Counted from the first letter of the stretch, positions 9,202-18,259 are shown. The stretch: 64,000 nt of DNA from Enterocloster alcoholdehydrogenati (GCF_013282095.1 NZ_BLTJ01000004.1:124001-188000), one strand, 5' to 3'. Translations and numbers: made by a program. Notes: a model not told the origin generated them from the letters alone.

Positions 9202-10497
9202 TTACAGGATTACAGACAGAACAAGATTAAATAATGTGGCAAAGATTACACTCATTGGAACGGCCTGAAATAAAAGCCGCGGAAACATATGACTGCGCTC
9301 CTCGTCGGTCGTACAGGCTCCCATGATCAGGCTTCCGCCGGAAGAAAAGGGCGAGATGGCAGAACTCTGAGCCCCGATCACGATGCAGGAAAAGAGAATC
9401 AGCGGTGGGATTCCCACTGCGCCGGACAATGCAGGCACTAATGGAAAGAGAGCCGGACAGACTACTCCCAGCGTACTGGAGAAAAAGCTCATAACGGCGC
9501 TGACGATACTGAATGCAATGGGAATCAGCCACACAGGAAGGCTGCTCCCGGCCCAGGCTGCAAGAAGGTCTATGGTTCCGGCTGAAACAGCGACCTGGAT
9601 CAGCATACCAACGCCGCAGATCATGATAATGGTGTTCCAGGGAACCCTGGCAAGCACCTCCTTCTGAGGAGCCAGTTTCATAAAAAGAGCGGCTGCGGAA
9701 AACAGAATGGCAGCCAGACCAACATCCATCTTGCTGTTTATAAAGGTAATCCAGTCTGCGGTCGGAAACAGAATGTGAAGAATCGGAAAAATAAGCACGG
9801 TTCCGATCATCAGGATCATAAGATATACATTTTTTATTTGCAGCGGGGTAAATGGTTCCGGCTTTTCAAACGAGGCATTCTGAGGGATACATCGGCCATT
9901 TTTGGTTCCAAAACGAAAGAGAACGATAAAAAGCAGTGAAAAAATCACGCTGGCAGTGAATATGGCTGCAGAATATCGGAAGGAAACGTCTGCATAGCCG
10001 CTCTCCTCCATAAGTCCGCGGAAGATAATGCCGCTGCCGCTGGTCATAAAATTAGCGCCCGAGAGCGCGCCGCAGTTTATGGAAACGGCGCCGGTCAGCT
10101 TGTCCATGTTTGATTCTTCACAGATCAGCAGAGCAATGGGAGCCATAAAGGCCATAACGGTGAAGAAACCGGCCCCCAGAGCAGCAATGCCTGCGCTTGC
10201 AAGATAAAGCGCAAACGGAAGCAGGCCTGGAAATCTGCGGAACATATAAAGGAGATAGCGGGCGGTTTTTTCCAGTGTTCCGTTTACAAGCGCAAAATTG
10301 TAAAATAATGACACCGAGAAAATAACAAACATTGTGCTGACAGGCCAGCCGTTTATTATTTCCTTCGGGGACATAGCCATTGCAAAACTGCCAATAAGAT
10401 AGGCAAAGATAATAGCGAAAAATCCGGTGTTAAATCCAGTTTTATATCCGATGATAACAGAAACAGCGATTGCTGCCACAATACAGAAACTAAGCAT
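9202..10497 (-). CDS. MatC-like / ion-transporter superfamily carboxylate permease
   Basis: A 431-residue protein that is hydrophobic throughout, with about 11-12 predicted membrane segments. The GALSGANFMTSGSG stretch near residue 170 and the C-terminal AQSSAISPFSSGGSLIMG loop are re-entrant, small-residue-rich loops typical of the ion transporter superfamily. The overall pattern resembles the dicarboxylate carriers annotated as MatC N-terminal domain proteins. It probably imports an organic acid. The gene lies 24 bases downstream of the DUF6282 hydrolase gene on the same strand, so they form a two-gene operon read away from the LysR gene. The hydratase gene beyond LysR suggests a shared substrate pathway. 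The exact substrate cannot be read from the sequence. Confidence 0.75.
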   Translation of the reverse strand: MLSFCIVAAIAVSVIIGYKTGFNTGFFAIIFAYLIGSFAMAMSPKEIINGWPVSTMFVIFSVSLFYNFALVNGTLEKTARYLLYMFRRFPGLLPFALYLASAGIAALGAGFFTVMAFMAPIALLICEESNMDKLTGAVSINCGALSGANFMTSGSGIIFRGLMEESGYADVSFRYSAAIFTASVIFSLLFIVLFRFGTKNGRCIPQNASFEKPEPFTPLQIKNVYLMILMIGTVLIFPILHILFPTADWITFINSKMDVGLAAILFSAAALFMKLAPQKEVLARVPWNTIIMICGVGMLIQVAVSAGTIDLLAAWAGSSLPVWLIPIAFSIVSAVMSFFSSTLGVVCPALFPLVPALSGAVGIPPLILFSCIVIGAQSSAISPFSSGGSLIMGACTTDEERSHMFPRLLFQAVPMSVIFATLFNLVLSVIL

Positions 10498-10521
10498 GAT
10501 ACCCTCCCGTCTTTTGAATGA

Positions 10522-11385
10522 TTAAGAGTCAAGGCCAAGCAGTCCGGCCTGGATCGTGTGCGTCATATGAAAGATCTCATGTTCCGGGATACCGTGGTCA
10601 GACAGATACTGGATATACTGGGAAAGGGCGTCCTCCCAGTGGGGATTTTCCACCTGTCCCCCATCGGTACATACCATGACATTTTTATATCCGCAGGCTT
10701 TGATTGCTTCCAGATTCATTGGGAGATTGCTTTTATACTTTCCACCGCCCATGGGCTGTGCATAGCAATGTTCTAAAATGACGCCGTAATCGTTCACAAT
10801 ACGAATCTGGTCCTCCAGGCTCATTCCCACAAGCCACCATTCAGGATGTGTTACAACGATCTTATGGATACCGGCGTTCTTTGCAGCCTCCACAACACGA
10901 AAGCATTCCTGCGGGGAAATATGGGCTGTGCCTAAAACAACATCAAAATCTTTGATCAGCTGAAATACATCATACATTTCGGGAACCAATTTTCCGTCAC
11001 GAATCACGTCAACGCAGGCGTCGGCGGGCTGGTTCATTTTTTCAAACGTATTTCTTGCAGACTGGGTGGGAAGCCAGACCACCTTACCCCCTAGTTTTAA
11101 AGCGCTTTCTACCGCGTATGGATTGATGCCGCCAACCTGCCGGTTCAGTGTGATGCCCCCAAACATTGTGAAATGATTGTCGTTTCTGCTGGTCAGCCGG
11201 TTATATTGGTTGCAGAGGTATGCGCGGTCTACGGTAGACCCCTGATGTGTTTTGATTACGATTGCCCTGGCCCCTGCGCGGACTGCGGCGTTTGTCAGTT
11301 CAAAATCATCATAAGCTCGGATACGTATGTCTGGATTGGAATGAACGTGCATATCGATTACGCCGTTTAAAAGATTTCTGTGCAT
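10522..11385 (-). CDS. DUF6282 family metal-dependent hydrolase-like protein
   Basis: A 287-residue protein with an amidohydrolase/PHP-like TIM-barrel signature. It shows DMHVHSNPD at residues 11-19 (His-x-His at the end of strand 1), a Lys in VIKTHQGS, His-rich positions in GTAHISPQE and VVTHPEW, and an Asp in MVCTDGG. It resembles the DUF6282 family, which has no established reaction but looks like a lactonase, amidohydrolase or phosphoesterase. It is the first gene of the pair with the transporter, and its start region faces the divergent LysR gene across about 160 bases. By context it probably opens or trims an imported carboxylic compound before the hydratase acts; that is inference. Confidence 0.75.
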   Translation of the reverse strand: MHRNLLNGVIDMHVHSNPDIRIRAYDDFELTNAAVRAGARAIVIKTHQGSTVDRAYLCNQYNRLTSRNDNHFTMFGGITLNRQVGGINPYAVESALKLGGKVVWLPTQSARNTFEKMNQPADACVDVIRDGKLVPEMYDVFQLIKDFDVVLGTAHISPQECFRVVEAAKNAGIHKIVVTHPEWWLVGMSLEDQIRIVNDYGVILEHCYAQPMGGGKYKSNLPMNLEAIKACGYKNVMVCTDGGQVENPHWEDALSQYIQYLSDHGIPEHEIFHMTHTIQAGLLGLDS

Positions 11386-11500
11386 TTTTTGCGATCCTCC
11401 TTCTGCTTTGATCAGTGGATAAAAAAATGATTGTTCAGGATTGCCAAATCTTTACCTGGATTTTATAATACAAGCTGATATCGGCGCAACGTGTAAAAAA

Positions 11501-11515
11501 CGATAGCACGTATCG
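11501..11515. promoter_or_regulatory. Palindrome CGATA-N5-TATCG in the divergent LysR/hydrolase control region
   Basis: A dyad CGATA-gcacg-TATCG just upstream of the LysR gene, followed by a further CGATAG half-site at 11523-11528. Position and symmetry fit a LysR-type autoregulatory operator. The same TATCG/CGATA words recur in the palindrome at 12463-12487 before the hydratase gene. Confidence 0.55.
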
Positions 11516-11543
11516 AAAAAAACGATAGGTGGTGGAATACAGG

Positions 11544-12452
11544 ATGGAAATGAAGGAGTTTGTATATCTGATTACCCTTGCGGAGGAGGGAAACATTTCA
11601 AAAGCCGCAGAACGGCTGTACATGGCTCAGTCGTCTCTGAGTCAGTTTTTACAGCAATTTGAGACAGAACTGGGGGTTCGGCTGTTTGTAAGGACGTCCA
11701 AGGGAATACGCCCCACAAACAACGGAGAATGTTTTATCGAGCACGCCAGGGCCATGCTTTTAGAATATGAACGGGCTAAAAATGAGCTGTGGGATAACGA
11801 AAATCTGGCAGCCGGTAAGATTATTTTCGGAATCAGTTCCTTCAGGGGGCTTGGTGTGCTCCCTAAGATTTTAAAAAACTTCTATGAAAGATATCCAAAT
11901 GTAAAAGTAGAGGTTGTAGAAGAGAACAGTATGCGTCTGGAGGAGCTGCTTTTAGAAGGAAAGCTGGATCTGGCGGTAATCGCCATGCCTGCGGTACGGC
12001 TTAAAAATGAGGTATCCATCTTAAAACGGGATGAGATTCTTCTGATTGCAAATAAGGATCATCCGGTGATGGAATATGTACGTCCTATGAAGGCAGAGGG
12101 ACAGTATTGGGTCGATCTGGAAGATACGGTGCAGTATGAGTACATCATGAGCGGACACGATACCATCCTTGGGAGCTTTGGCAGAGAAATGTTCCGAAAG
12201 AAAAGGCTGAAGTGGAATTCGTTGAATAATAATATTACAGCCCCAATGGCGGTAGCCATGGCACGAGAAGGCCTGGGATTAGCCTTCACCTACCGGTCCT
12301 GTGCGGAAGCGAATGAAAATGTGAGGTATCTGCGGATCGGAAGGAACGGTGTGTTTCTGGATCTGGGGATTGCGTACCCTTCCGGCGAATACCATTCCAA
12401 CGGCGCAAAAGCATTGGAACAGGTTGTACGGGAAATATACAGACTGCACTGA
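11544..12452 (+). CDS. LysR family transcriptional regulator
   Basis: A 302-residue LysR-type regulator. The N-terminal winged helix-turn-helix is clear (EEGNISKAAERLYMAQSSLS, then QFETELGVRLFVRTSKGIRPT). The C-terminal part is an effector-binding periplasmic-binding-protein-like domain (LKNFYERYPNVKVEVVEEN, GLGLAFTYRS). I chose ATG 11544 for the family-typical MEMKEFVYLITLAEEGN start, with GGTGG upstream; GTG 11529 is possible. The gene is divergent from the hydrolase-transporter pair and directly upstream of the hydratase. It is therefore the natural regulator of all three, probably responding to the imported acid or a derivative. Confidence 0.85.
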   Translation: MEMKEFVYLITLAEEGNISKAAERLYMAQSSLSQFLQQFETELGVRLFVRTSKGIRPTNNGECFIEHARAMLLEYERAKNELWDNENLAAGKIIFGISSFRGLGVLPKILKNFYERYPNVKVEVVEENSMRLEELLLEGKLDLAVIAMPAVRLKNEVSILKRDEILLIANKDHPVMEYVRPMKAEGQYWVDLEDTVQYEYIMSGHDTILGSFGREMFRKKRLKWNSLNNNITAPMAVAMAREGLGLAFTYRSCAEANENVRYLRIGRNGVFLDLGIAYPSGEYHSNGAKALEQVVREIYRLH

Positions 12453-12462
12453 CGGGGCCGCC

Positions 12463-12487
12463 CTGCTATCGGATTTTCCGATAGCAG
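12463..12487. promoter_or_regulatory. Perfect 11-bp inverted repeat (CTGCTATCGGA-TTT-TCCGATAGCAG), candidate LysR activator site
   Basis: A perfect dyad with a three-base spacer between the LysR stop and the hydratase promoter. Its centre (12475) lies about 65 bases upstream of the expected start point of the promoter TTGTTT-N17-TATAGT (12505-12533), the classic activator position for LysR proteins. No U-run follows, so a terminator is less likely. It shares TATCG/CGATA words with the dyad at 11501. Confidence 0.5.
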
Positions 12488-12504
12488 TCCATGATTTTTG
12501 CTAT

Positions 12505-12533
12505 TTGTTTTTGACAGAGGCAGGTTATATAGT
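12505..12533 (+). promoter_or_regulatory. Putative hydratase promoter
   Basis: TTGTTT (12505-12510), 17-base spacer, TATAGT (12528-12533), 53 bases before the ATG at 12587. The -35 is weak, which fits an activator-dependent promoter. Confidence 0.4.
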
Positions 12534-12586
12534 GGAATCAGGAAAAGCCAGATCTTATCACACATTGAAACAGGAGGAATTTTAAG

Positions 12587-14887
12587 ATGGTGAAATTATA
12601 TGACGGGGGCGTATACCTGATACACAAAACAGAGCTTGCACAGGATGAAACGTGTGCCGGGATGCTGGCAGGAACGAAGGTCTGTAAGGAAGAGGCCAGA
12701 AAGGGTACGATCGCATATTCCGTTCTGAAAGCGCATAATACATCAGAGGACATGGATCGCTTAAAGCTGAAATTTGACGCCATGGCATCTCACGATATTA
12801 CATTTGCAGGCATTATCCAGACGGCAAAGGCCTCCGGCATGGAAAAGTTTCCCATTCCATATGTGCTGACCAACTGCCACAATTCCCTCTGCGCCGTAGG
12901 CGGCACCATCAACGAGGATGACCATATGTTTGGCCTGTCTGCGGCAAAAAAGTACGGGGGAATCTATGTTCCGCCTCACATTGCGGTCATTCATCAGTAT
13001 ATGCGTGAAATGTATGCAGGCTGCGGCAGGATGATCCTGGGCTCCGATTCCCATACCCGTTATGGCGCGTTAGGCACCATGGCCATCGGTGAAGGCGGCG
13101 GGGAACTGGTAAAGCAGCTTTTAGAGGACACCTACGATGTGGCGTATCCGGGCGTGGTAGCGGTCTACCTGACTGGAAAGCCGGGGCCGGGCATTGGTCC
13201 CCAGGATGTGGCTCTTGCCATCATTGGAGCTGTATTTAAGAATGGGTATGTAAAGAATAAGGTAATGGAGTTTGTAGGCCCCGGAGTTTCTTCCATGACA
13301 ACGGATTACCGCAATGGCGTGGATGTAATGACGACAGAAACCACCTGCTTATCCTCCATCTGGCGTACGGACAAAGATACGAAGGAATTTTTAACCAAAC
13401 ATGGCAGAGGCGGCGATTATAAAGAAATGAATCCGGAGGATGTGGCTTACTATGATGGCTGTGTCTATGTAGATTTAAGCACAGTCAAGTCCATGATCGC
13501 TCTTCCTTTCCATCCAAGCAATACCTTCGAGATCGACCAGCTGAATGCGGATTTGGGAGATATCCTGCGCTCCGTTGAGAAGGAAGCAAAGCGGGTTGGC
13601 GGCGGCCGCGCTCCCTTTACACTGACGGACAAGATTGAGAATGGCCGTCTGAGAGTGCAGCAGGGGATCATTGCAGGCTGTGCCGGAGGCAATTATATCA
13701 ATGCAACAGAGGCAGCTCGTGCTTTAAAGGGGAGAAGCTGCGGAGACGGTGCGTTCTCGCTGTCTGTATACCCTTCCTCACAGCCTGTATTTATGGATCT
13801 GATCAGGAAGGGAATGATTGCGGATCTGATGGAGGCCGGCGCGGTTATCCGCACCGCGTTCTGCGGACCCTGTTTTGGCGCAGGGGATACGCCCTGCCAT
13901 AATGGTCTGAGCATCCGCCATACTACCCGGAATTTCCCTAACAGAGAGGGCTCTAAACCGGGAAACGGGCAGATGTCGGCGGTAGCTTTAATGGATGCCC
14001 GTTCCATTGCAGCGACGGCCGCAAACGGAGGGATCCTGACGGCGGCTTCTGCCCTGAACTGCTGGGGAGAGGTGCCGGAATACGATTTTGACCCTGCGGT
14101 ATATGAGCGCCGTGTTTATCAGGGGTATAAGGCTGCAGATGAGACAGAGGAACTCGTATACGGCCCCAATATCAAGGACTGGCCGGAGATGAGTCCTCTT
14201 ACAGATAATATCCTTTTACGGGTATGCTCTAAGATCATGGATGAGGTTACCACTACCGATGAGCTGATTCCTTCCGGCGAAACCTCTTCCTACCGCTCCA
14301 ATCCTCTGGGACTGGCGGAGTTTACCTTATCCAGGAGAGATCCTGAGTATGTAGGACGCAGCAAAGCAGTGGATATATTTGAAAAGGCAAGAAGAAGGGG
14401 AGAGGATCCTTCAGAGCTCCAGCCGGAGCTTGCGGCTGTATTTGAGGCAGTGAGAGAACTGCCGGGACAGGCAGCTGTAAAAGCTGCGGATACGGAGATT
14501 GGAAGCATGATCTACGCCGTAAAGCCGGGGGACGGCTCGGCCAGAGAGCAGGCAGCCAGCTGCCAGAGGGTTATTGGAGGACTGGCCAATATCGCAAAGG
14601 AGTACGCCACCAAGAGATATCGTTCTAATGTGATAAACTGGGGTATGATCCCCTTCCAGATGGAGGCAGAGCCGGAATTTGAGGTGGGTGATTATATCTA
14701 TATACCAGGAATACGCCAGGCTCTGGACAAGGATATGAGAGATATCACAGCTTATGTAATCGGAAAAAATACAAAAAAGGCAGCTGGGATCCGGCTGTAT
14801 GTGGCAGATATGACAGCAGACGAAAGAAAGATCATAAAGGCAGGCTGTCTGATCAACTATAACAGAGAACGCAGAGGGATGTTGTAA
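12587..14887 (+). CDS. Aconitase-superfamily hydratase (YbhJ-like)
   Basis: A 766-residue protein of the aconitase superfamily, close to the YbhJ-like 'hydratase' group rather than AcnA, AcnB or LeuC. The three [4Fe-4S] ligand cysteines appear as C365 (IIAGCAGG) and C426/C429 ([10 protein letters not shown]). The substrate-region motif [20 protein letters not shown] is present, and the swivelling domain is fused at the C-terminus (residues about 580-766). It should reversibly hydrate or isomerise a tricarboxylic or related hydroxy acid. The true substrate of this subgroup is not established. It follows the LysR gene and, with the transporter and DUF6282 protein, makes a plausible organic acid catabolic set. 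Start ATG 12587 has AGGAGG at 12572-12577, nine bases upstream. Confidence 0.85.
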   Translation: MVKLYDGGVYLIHKTELAQDETCAGMLAGTKVCKEEARKGTIAYSVLKAHNTSEDMDRLKLKFDAMASHDITFAGIIQTAKASGMEKFPIPYVLTNCHNSLCAVGGTINEDDHMFGLSAAKKYGGIYVPPHIAVIHQYMREMYAGCGRMILGSDSHTRYGALGTMAIGEGGGELVKQLLEDTYDVAYPGVVAVYLTGKPGPGIGPQDVALAIIGAVFKNGYVKNKVMEFVGPGVSSMTTDYRNGVDVMTTETTCLSSIWRTDKDTKEFLTKHGRGGDYKEMNPEDVAYYDGCVYVDLSTVKSMIALPFHPSNTFEIDQLNADLGDILRSVEKEAKRVGGGRAPFTLTDKIENGRLRVQQGIIAGCAGGNYINATEAARALKGRSCGDGAFSLSVYPSSQPVFMDLIRKGMIADLMEAGAVIRTAFCGPCFGAGDTPCHNGLSIRHTTRNFPNREGSKPGNGQMSAVALMDARSIAATAANGGILTAASALNCWGEVPEYDFDPAVYERRVYQGYKAADETEELVYGPNIKDWPEMSPLTDNILLRVCSKIMDEVTTTDELIPSGETSSYRSNPLGLAEFTLSRRDPEYVGRSKAVDIFEKARRRGEDPSELQPELAAVFEAVRELPGQAAVKAADTEIGSMIYAVKPGDGSAREQAASCQRVIGGLANIAKEYATKRYRSNVINWGMIPFQMEAEPEFEVGDYIYIPGIRQALDKDMRDITAYVIGKNTKKAAGIRLYVADMTADERKIIKAGCLINYNRERRGML

Positions 14888-14944
14888 ATCCAGAAGTTTC
14901 AGTTAGTCATGACAAAATACTTTTCGTAAAATCCCTGTTATTCC

Positions 14945-14973
14945 TTGACAAATGAGAATAATTATCATAAACT
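14945..14973 (+). promoter_or_regulatory. feo promoter with Fur box filling the -35/-10 spacer
   Basis: TTGACA (14945-14950), exactly 17 bases, then TAAACT (14968-14973). The spacer contains TGAGAAT-A-ATTATCA (14953-14967), one mismatch from the 7-1-7 Fur box TGATAAT-N-ATTATCA. A Fur dimer bound here would cover the promoter, so ferrous iron should repress the genes downstream. Confidence 0.85.
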
Positions 14974-15031
14974 AACTTCGCAGGAAAGCTACGAAAGAAT
15001 GTTCTAACGTACCAGAAAGGACAGATTGAAA

Positions 15032-17377
15032 ATGACACTGAAAAACCTGGAAATAGGAAAGAGCGCTGTCATAAAAGCGGTGGGCGGAGAGGGCGCTCTG
15101 CGGCAGCACTTTTTGGATATGGGAGTGATTCCCGGAGCTGAGGTGACGGCGGTGAAGCTGGCTCCCATGGGCGATCCTCTGGAACTTCAGATCCACGGCT
15201 ATGAACTGACGCTGCGTCTGGCAGATGCGGATCAGATCGAGATCGAGCCCATTGATTCCCGTACCCGCCCCCATGAGGGAGCAAGGGATATAAACAATAC
15301 AGTTCATCCCGGACTGGGAGAGGATGGCAAATACCATGTAAAGGGAGAGGCCGATCCTCTTCCTGAGGGGGAAACACTTACATATGCACTGGTGGGAAAT
15401 CAGAACTGCGGAAAAACCACACTGTTTAACCAGCTGACGGGAGCCAATCAGCACGTGGGAAATTTTCCGGGTGTTACAGTGGACCGCAAGGACGGCCCCA
15501 TCCGGGGATATTCCAACACTCTGGTTACGGATCTTCCGGGCATTTATTCCATGTCGCCTTACACCAGCGAGGAGATCGTATCCAGAAACTTTGTGCTGAA
15601 TGACAAGCCAAAGGCCATAATCAACATTGTGGATGCCACCAACATTCAGCGCAATCTGTACCTGACCATGCAGCTGCTGGAGATGGATGTCCCCATGGTC
15701 ATTGCACTTAATATGATGGATGAGATCACAGGAAACGGCGGAACGATTGATGTAAATGGCATTGAGGCCATGCTGGGCGTTCCGGTAGTCCCCATCTCTG
15801 CAGCGAAGAATCAGGGGGTGGATGAACTGGTAAAGCACGCCATCCACATTGCCAGATATCAGGAGCGGCCGGGCCGTCAGGACTTTTGTGATGAAAATGA
15901 TTTTGGCGGCGCGGTTCACAGGGGCATCCATGCGGTCTGCCACCTCATCGAGGATCACGCCAGGAGCGCCGGTATCCCTCTGCGGTTTGCAGCCTCCAAG
16001 CTGATTGAAGGCGACTCCCTGATCTTAAAACAGCTGAAGTTAGACCAGAATGAGGTCGAGACGCTGGAGCACATCATTCTCCAGATGGAAAAGGAACGCG
16101 GCCTGGACCGCAGCGCAGCCATGGCAGATATGCGTTTTTCCTTTATTGAAAAAATATGTGAAAAGACAGTGGTAAAGCCCAAGGAGAGCAGAGAGCATAT
16201 ACGCAGCCGCAGGATTGATCAGGTGCTCACGGGAAAATACACGGCGATTCCCTGCTTTATCGGAATTATGGCCGCAGTGTTTTATCTGACCTTTAATGTG
16301 ATCGGAGCCTGGTTCCAGGGTCTTCTTGAGATTGGGGTCGGCGCACTGACCCAGTGGGCGGACGCAGGGCTTACGGCAGCCCATGTCAATCCCGTGCTTC
16401 ATGGACTTGTGATCGACGGTATTTTCTCAGGCGTGGGTTCGGTTCTGTCCTTCCTTCCGGTGATCGTGACCCTGTTTTTCTTTCTCTCCATGATGGAGGA
16501 CAGCGGTTATATTGCCCGAGTGGCCTTCTTTATGGATAAACTTTTAAGAAAAATCGGTCTCTCCGGCCGGAGCATCGTGCCTATGCTGATCGGCTTTGGC
16601 TGTACGGTTCCCGCGGTAATGGCCACCCGTACCCTTCCAAGTGAACGGGACCGGAAAATGACCATCCTTTTAACGCCCTTTATGAGCTGTACCGCCAAGC
16701 TTCCCATCTACGCCTTCTTTGTAAGCGCTTTTTTCCCAAAGAGAGGCGGTCTTATTATGGCAGGCCTTTATATTATGGGAATCCTGGTTGGAATTCTGGT
16801 GGCGCTTGTGTTTAAGGGTACCTTATTTAAGGGAGAGGCGGTTCCTTTTGTAATGGAGCTGCCCAACTACCGCCTGCCCGGCTTTAAAAATGTAAGCCAG
16901 CTTTTATGGGAAAAAGCAAAGGACTTTTTGCAGCGGGCGTTTACAGTTATCCTGGTGGCAACGGTGGCGGTGTGGTTCCTTCAGAGTTTTGATACTCATT
17001 TTAACATGGTAGAGGATTCCTCTCATAGTATCCTGGCGGCAGCCGCCGGCTGGATGGCTCCTGTGTTCGCCCCGCTGGGCCTGGGAGACTGGAGAATCAT
17101 CACCTCTTTGATCAGCGGTTTTATGGCAAAGGAAAGCGTAGTTTCCACACTGGAGGTGCTTTTTGCCGGCGGCGTAGAGAACACTCTTACTACCCTGGCG
17201 GCAGCATCCCTTCTGGTATTCTGCCTGCTCTATACCCCCTGTGTGGCGGCGATTGCCTCCGTAAAGCGCGAACTGGGAGGAAAGTGGGCGATTCTGGTGG
17301 TGTTCTGGCAGTGCGGGATTGCCTGGATCGCAGCCTTTGCAGTAAAAATGGCGGGAACCTTGATGGGAGCGGCGTAA
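15032..17377 (+). CDS. feoB: Ferrous iron transporter: FeoA-FeoB fusion
   Basis: A 781-residue inner-membrane Fe(II) transporter. Residues 1-75 form a FeoA-like SH3 domain (GGEGALRQHFLDMGVIPG, IHGYELTLRLADA). A G-protein domain follows with G1 GNQNCGKTTLFN near residue 122, the switch NFPGVTVDRKDG, G3 DLPGIYSM and G4 NMMDE. The C-terminal half has about 8-10 membrane segments with paired gate motifs (FGCTVPAVMATRT and YTPCVAAIAS). FeoA is usually a separate gene; here it is fused in frame. I start at ATG 15032, since TTG 15026 adds only two residues although it is better spaced from the GAAAGGA at 15014-15020. The Fur box upstream and the Cys-rich partner downstream complete the operon. Confidence 0.95.
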   Translation: MTLKNLEIGKSAVIKAVGGEGALRQHFLDMGVIPGAEVTAVKLAPMGDPLELQIHGYELTLRLADADQIEIEPIDSRTRPHEGARDINNTVHPGLGEDGKYHVKGEADPLPEGETLTYALVGNQNCGKTTLFNQLTGANQHVGNFPGVTVDRKDGPIRGYSNTLVTDLPGIYSMSPYTSEEIVSRNFVLNDKPKAIINIVDATNIQRNLYLTMQLLEMDVPMVIALNMMDEITGNGGTIDVNGIEAMLGVPVVPISAAKNQGVDELVKHAIHIARYQERPGRQDFCDENDFGGAVHRGIHAVCHLIEDHARSAGIPLRFAASKLIEGDSLILKQLKLDQNEVETLEHIILQMEKERGLDRSAAMADMRFSFIEKICEKTVVKPKESREHIRSRRIDQVLTGKYTAIPCFIGIMAAVFYLTFNVIGAWFQGLLEIGVGALTQWADAGLTAAHVNPVLHGLVIDGIFSGVGSVLSFLPVIVTLFFFLSMMEDSGYIARVAFFMDKLLRKIGLSGRSIVPMLIGFGCTVPAVMATRTLPSERDRKMTILLTPFMSCTAKLPIYAFFVSAFFPKRGGLIMAGLYIMGILVGILVALVFKGTLFKGEAVPFVMELPNYRLPGFKNVSQLLWEKAKDFLQRAFTVILVATVAVWFLQSFDTHFNMVEDSSHSILAAAAGWMAPVFAPLGLGDWRIITSLISGFMAKESVVSTLEVLFAGGVENTLTTLAAASLLVFCLLYTPCVAAIASVKRELGGKWAILVVFWQCGIAWIAAFAVKMAGTLMGAA

Positions 17378-17378
17378 T

Positions 17379-17519
17379 ATGAATCTATGGAATCTGGTAA
17401 TTGCTATTCTGGTGGCGGCTGCCCTGGGAGCTGCTGTCCGAAAACTCTGGAAAGACAGGAAAAACGGCTCCGGCGGCTGTTCGGGAAACTGTTCCGGCTG
17501 CAGCGGGTGCAGACATTAA
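17379..17519 (+). CDS. FeoB-associated Cys-rich membrane protein (46 residues)
   Basis: A 46-residue protein starting one base after the feoB stop. It has one membrane helix (residues 3-20, WNLVIAILVAAALGAAV), a basic stretch RKLWKDRKN and a C-terminal Cys cluster with C34, C38, C41 and C44 (GGCSGNCSGCSGCRH). This is the pattern of the small FeoB-associated Cys-rich proteins found directly after feoB in Firmicutes, thought to bind iron or assist the transporter on the cytoplasmic face. Overlap with a longer frame starting at 17401 hides it, but the position immediately after feoB, the helix and the regular cysteines make it convincing. Confidence 0.85.
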   Translation: MNLWNLVIAILVAAALGAAVRKLWKDRKNGSGGCSGNCSGCSGCRH

Positions 17520-17562
17520 AATACATACAAATGACAAAAGCTACAGACAGGAGACACGAGAC

Positions 17563-18186
17563 ATGATGGGAAAAACACATATGATAGCGGGAATTGCGGC
17601 TGCGGCGTTCATAGCCCGGCCGGATACCCTGGGAGGCTGTCTGGAGGCTATTCTTGGCGGTGCGCTGGGAGGCCTGATCTGCGATCTGGATGTGCAGTCC
17701 AGCACCTACTGCCGGGATGCGGGGATTGTGAGAAATGCGGCTCTTGTCCTGGGAGCAGGGGTGATGTTTTTAGATTGGAAATGGAATACCGGAATCTGGA
17801 ACCATATCAGTTCCCATGTGGGAGGCGCGCAGATGGCCGGGCTTGGGATCTTTCTGGCGGTAACTGTGATTGGAAAGCTCTCTTCTCATAGAAGTTTTAC
17901 CCATTCATTTTTAGCTTTGGGACTTTTAATGGCGTCATTTCAGCTTTTATACGCGCCGCTGACGCCCTTTGTGGCCGCAGGATTTCTCTCACATATGGCG
18001 CTGGATCTGCTGAATAAAAAGCCGGTAGAGATCTTTTACCCATGGAAAAAAGGCGTTTGCTTAAGGCTTTGCCATGCCGACGGCATAGGGAATACCGTTC
18101 TTTTCTGGGTAGGGATTCTTATAATTCTGGAAGAATTTGGAAATGTGGGGCTTAAGCTGATCCAGGGCGGTTTAGGCGTGTTTTAA
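17563..18186 (+). CDS. YdjM-type membrane-bound metal-dependent hydrolase (DUF457-like)
   Basis: A 207-residue integral membrane protein. It begins MMGKTHMIAG and contains HRSFTHSFLALG and HMALDLLNKK, the His/Asp motifs of the YdjM/DUF457 family of predicted membrane metal-dependent hydrolases. Members have about five membrane segments and some act in lipid or cell-envelope stress contexts; the substrate is unproven. I chose ATG 17563, which has AGGAG at 17549-17553 nine bases upstream. The longer frame from 17401 runs through the Cys-rich FeoB partner gene in another phase and would give an implausible N-terminus. It lies 43 bases after that small gene and is probably the last gene of the feo transcript. 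Confidence 0.8.
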   Translation: MMGKTHMIAGIAAAAFIARPDTLGGCLEAILGGALGGLICDLDVQSSTYCRDAGIVRNAALVLGAGVMFLDWKWNTGIWNHISSHVGGAQMAGLGIFLAVTVIGKLSSHRSFTHSFLALGLLMASFQLLYAPLTPFVAAGFLSHMALDLLNKKPVEIFYPWKKGVCLRLCHADGIGNTVLFWVGILIILEEFGNVGLKLIQGGLGVF

Positions 18187-18203
18187 AGACCGGAGACCGG
18201 TCT
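18187..18203 (+). terminator. GC-rich hairpin after the YdjM-type gene (weak terminator candidate)
   Basis: AGACCGG-aga-CCGGTCT, a 7-bp stem directly after the stop codon, without a good U-run. A third copy of the word at 18226-18232 (GACCGGT followed by TTTG) can pair with 18196-18202 as an alternative stem with better Us. The two folds are mutually exclusive. Confidence 0.35.
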
Positions 18204-18214
18204 GAAATTTGCAG

Positions 18215-18243
18215 TTGCATTTTTCGACCGGTTTTGTTATACT
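18215..18243 (+). promoter_or_regulatory. Promoter of the queuosine salvage operon
   Basis: TTGCAT (18215-18220), 17-base spacer, TATACT (18238-18243). The expected start point near 18250 places the whole preQ1 aptamer inside the leader RNA. Confidence 0.65.
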
Positions 18244-18259
18244 GGCGCAGGTGCTATAT

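Noticed and set aside
17401-17562. N-terminal extension of the YdjM-type protein
   Set aside because: It overlaps the Cys-rich FeoB partner in another phase, and the ribosome site supports ATG 17563.
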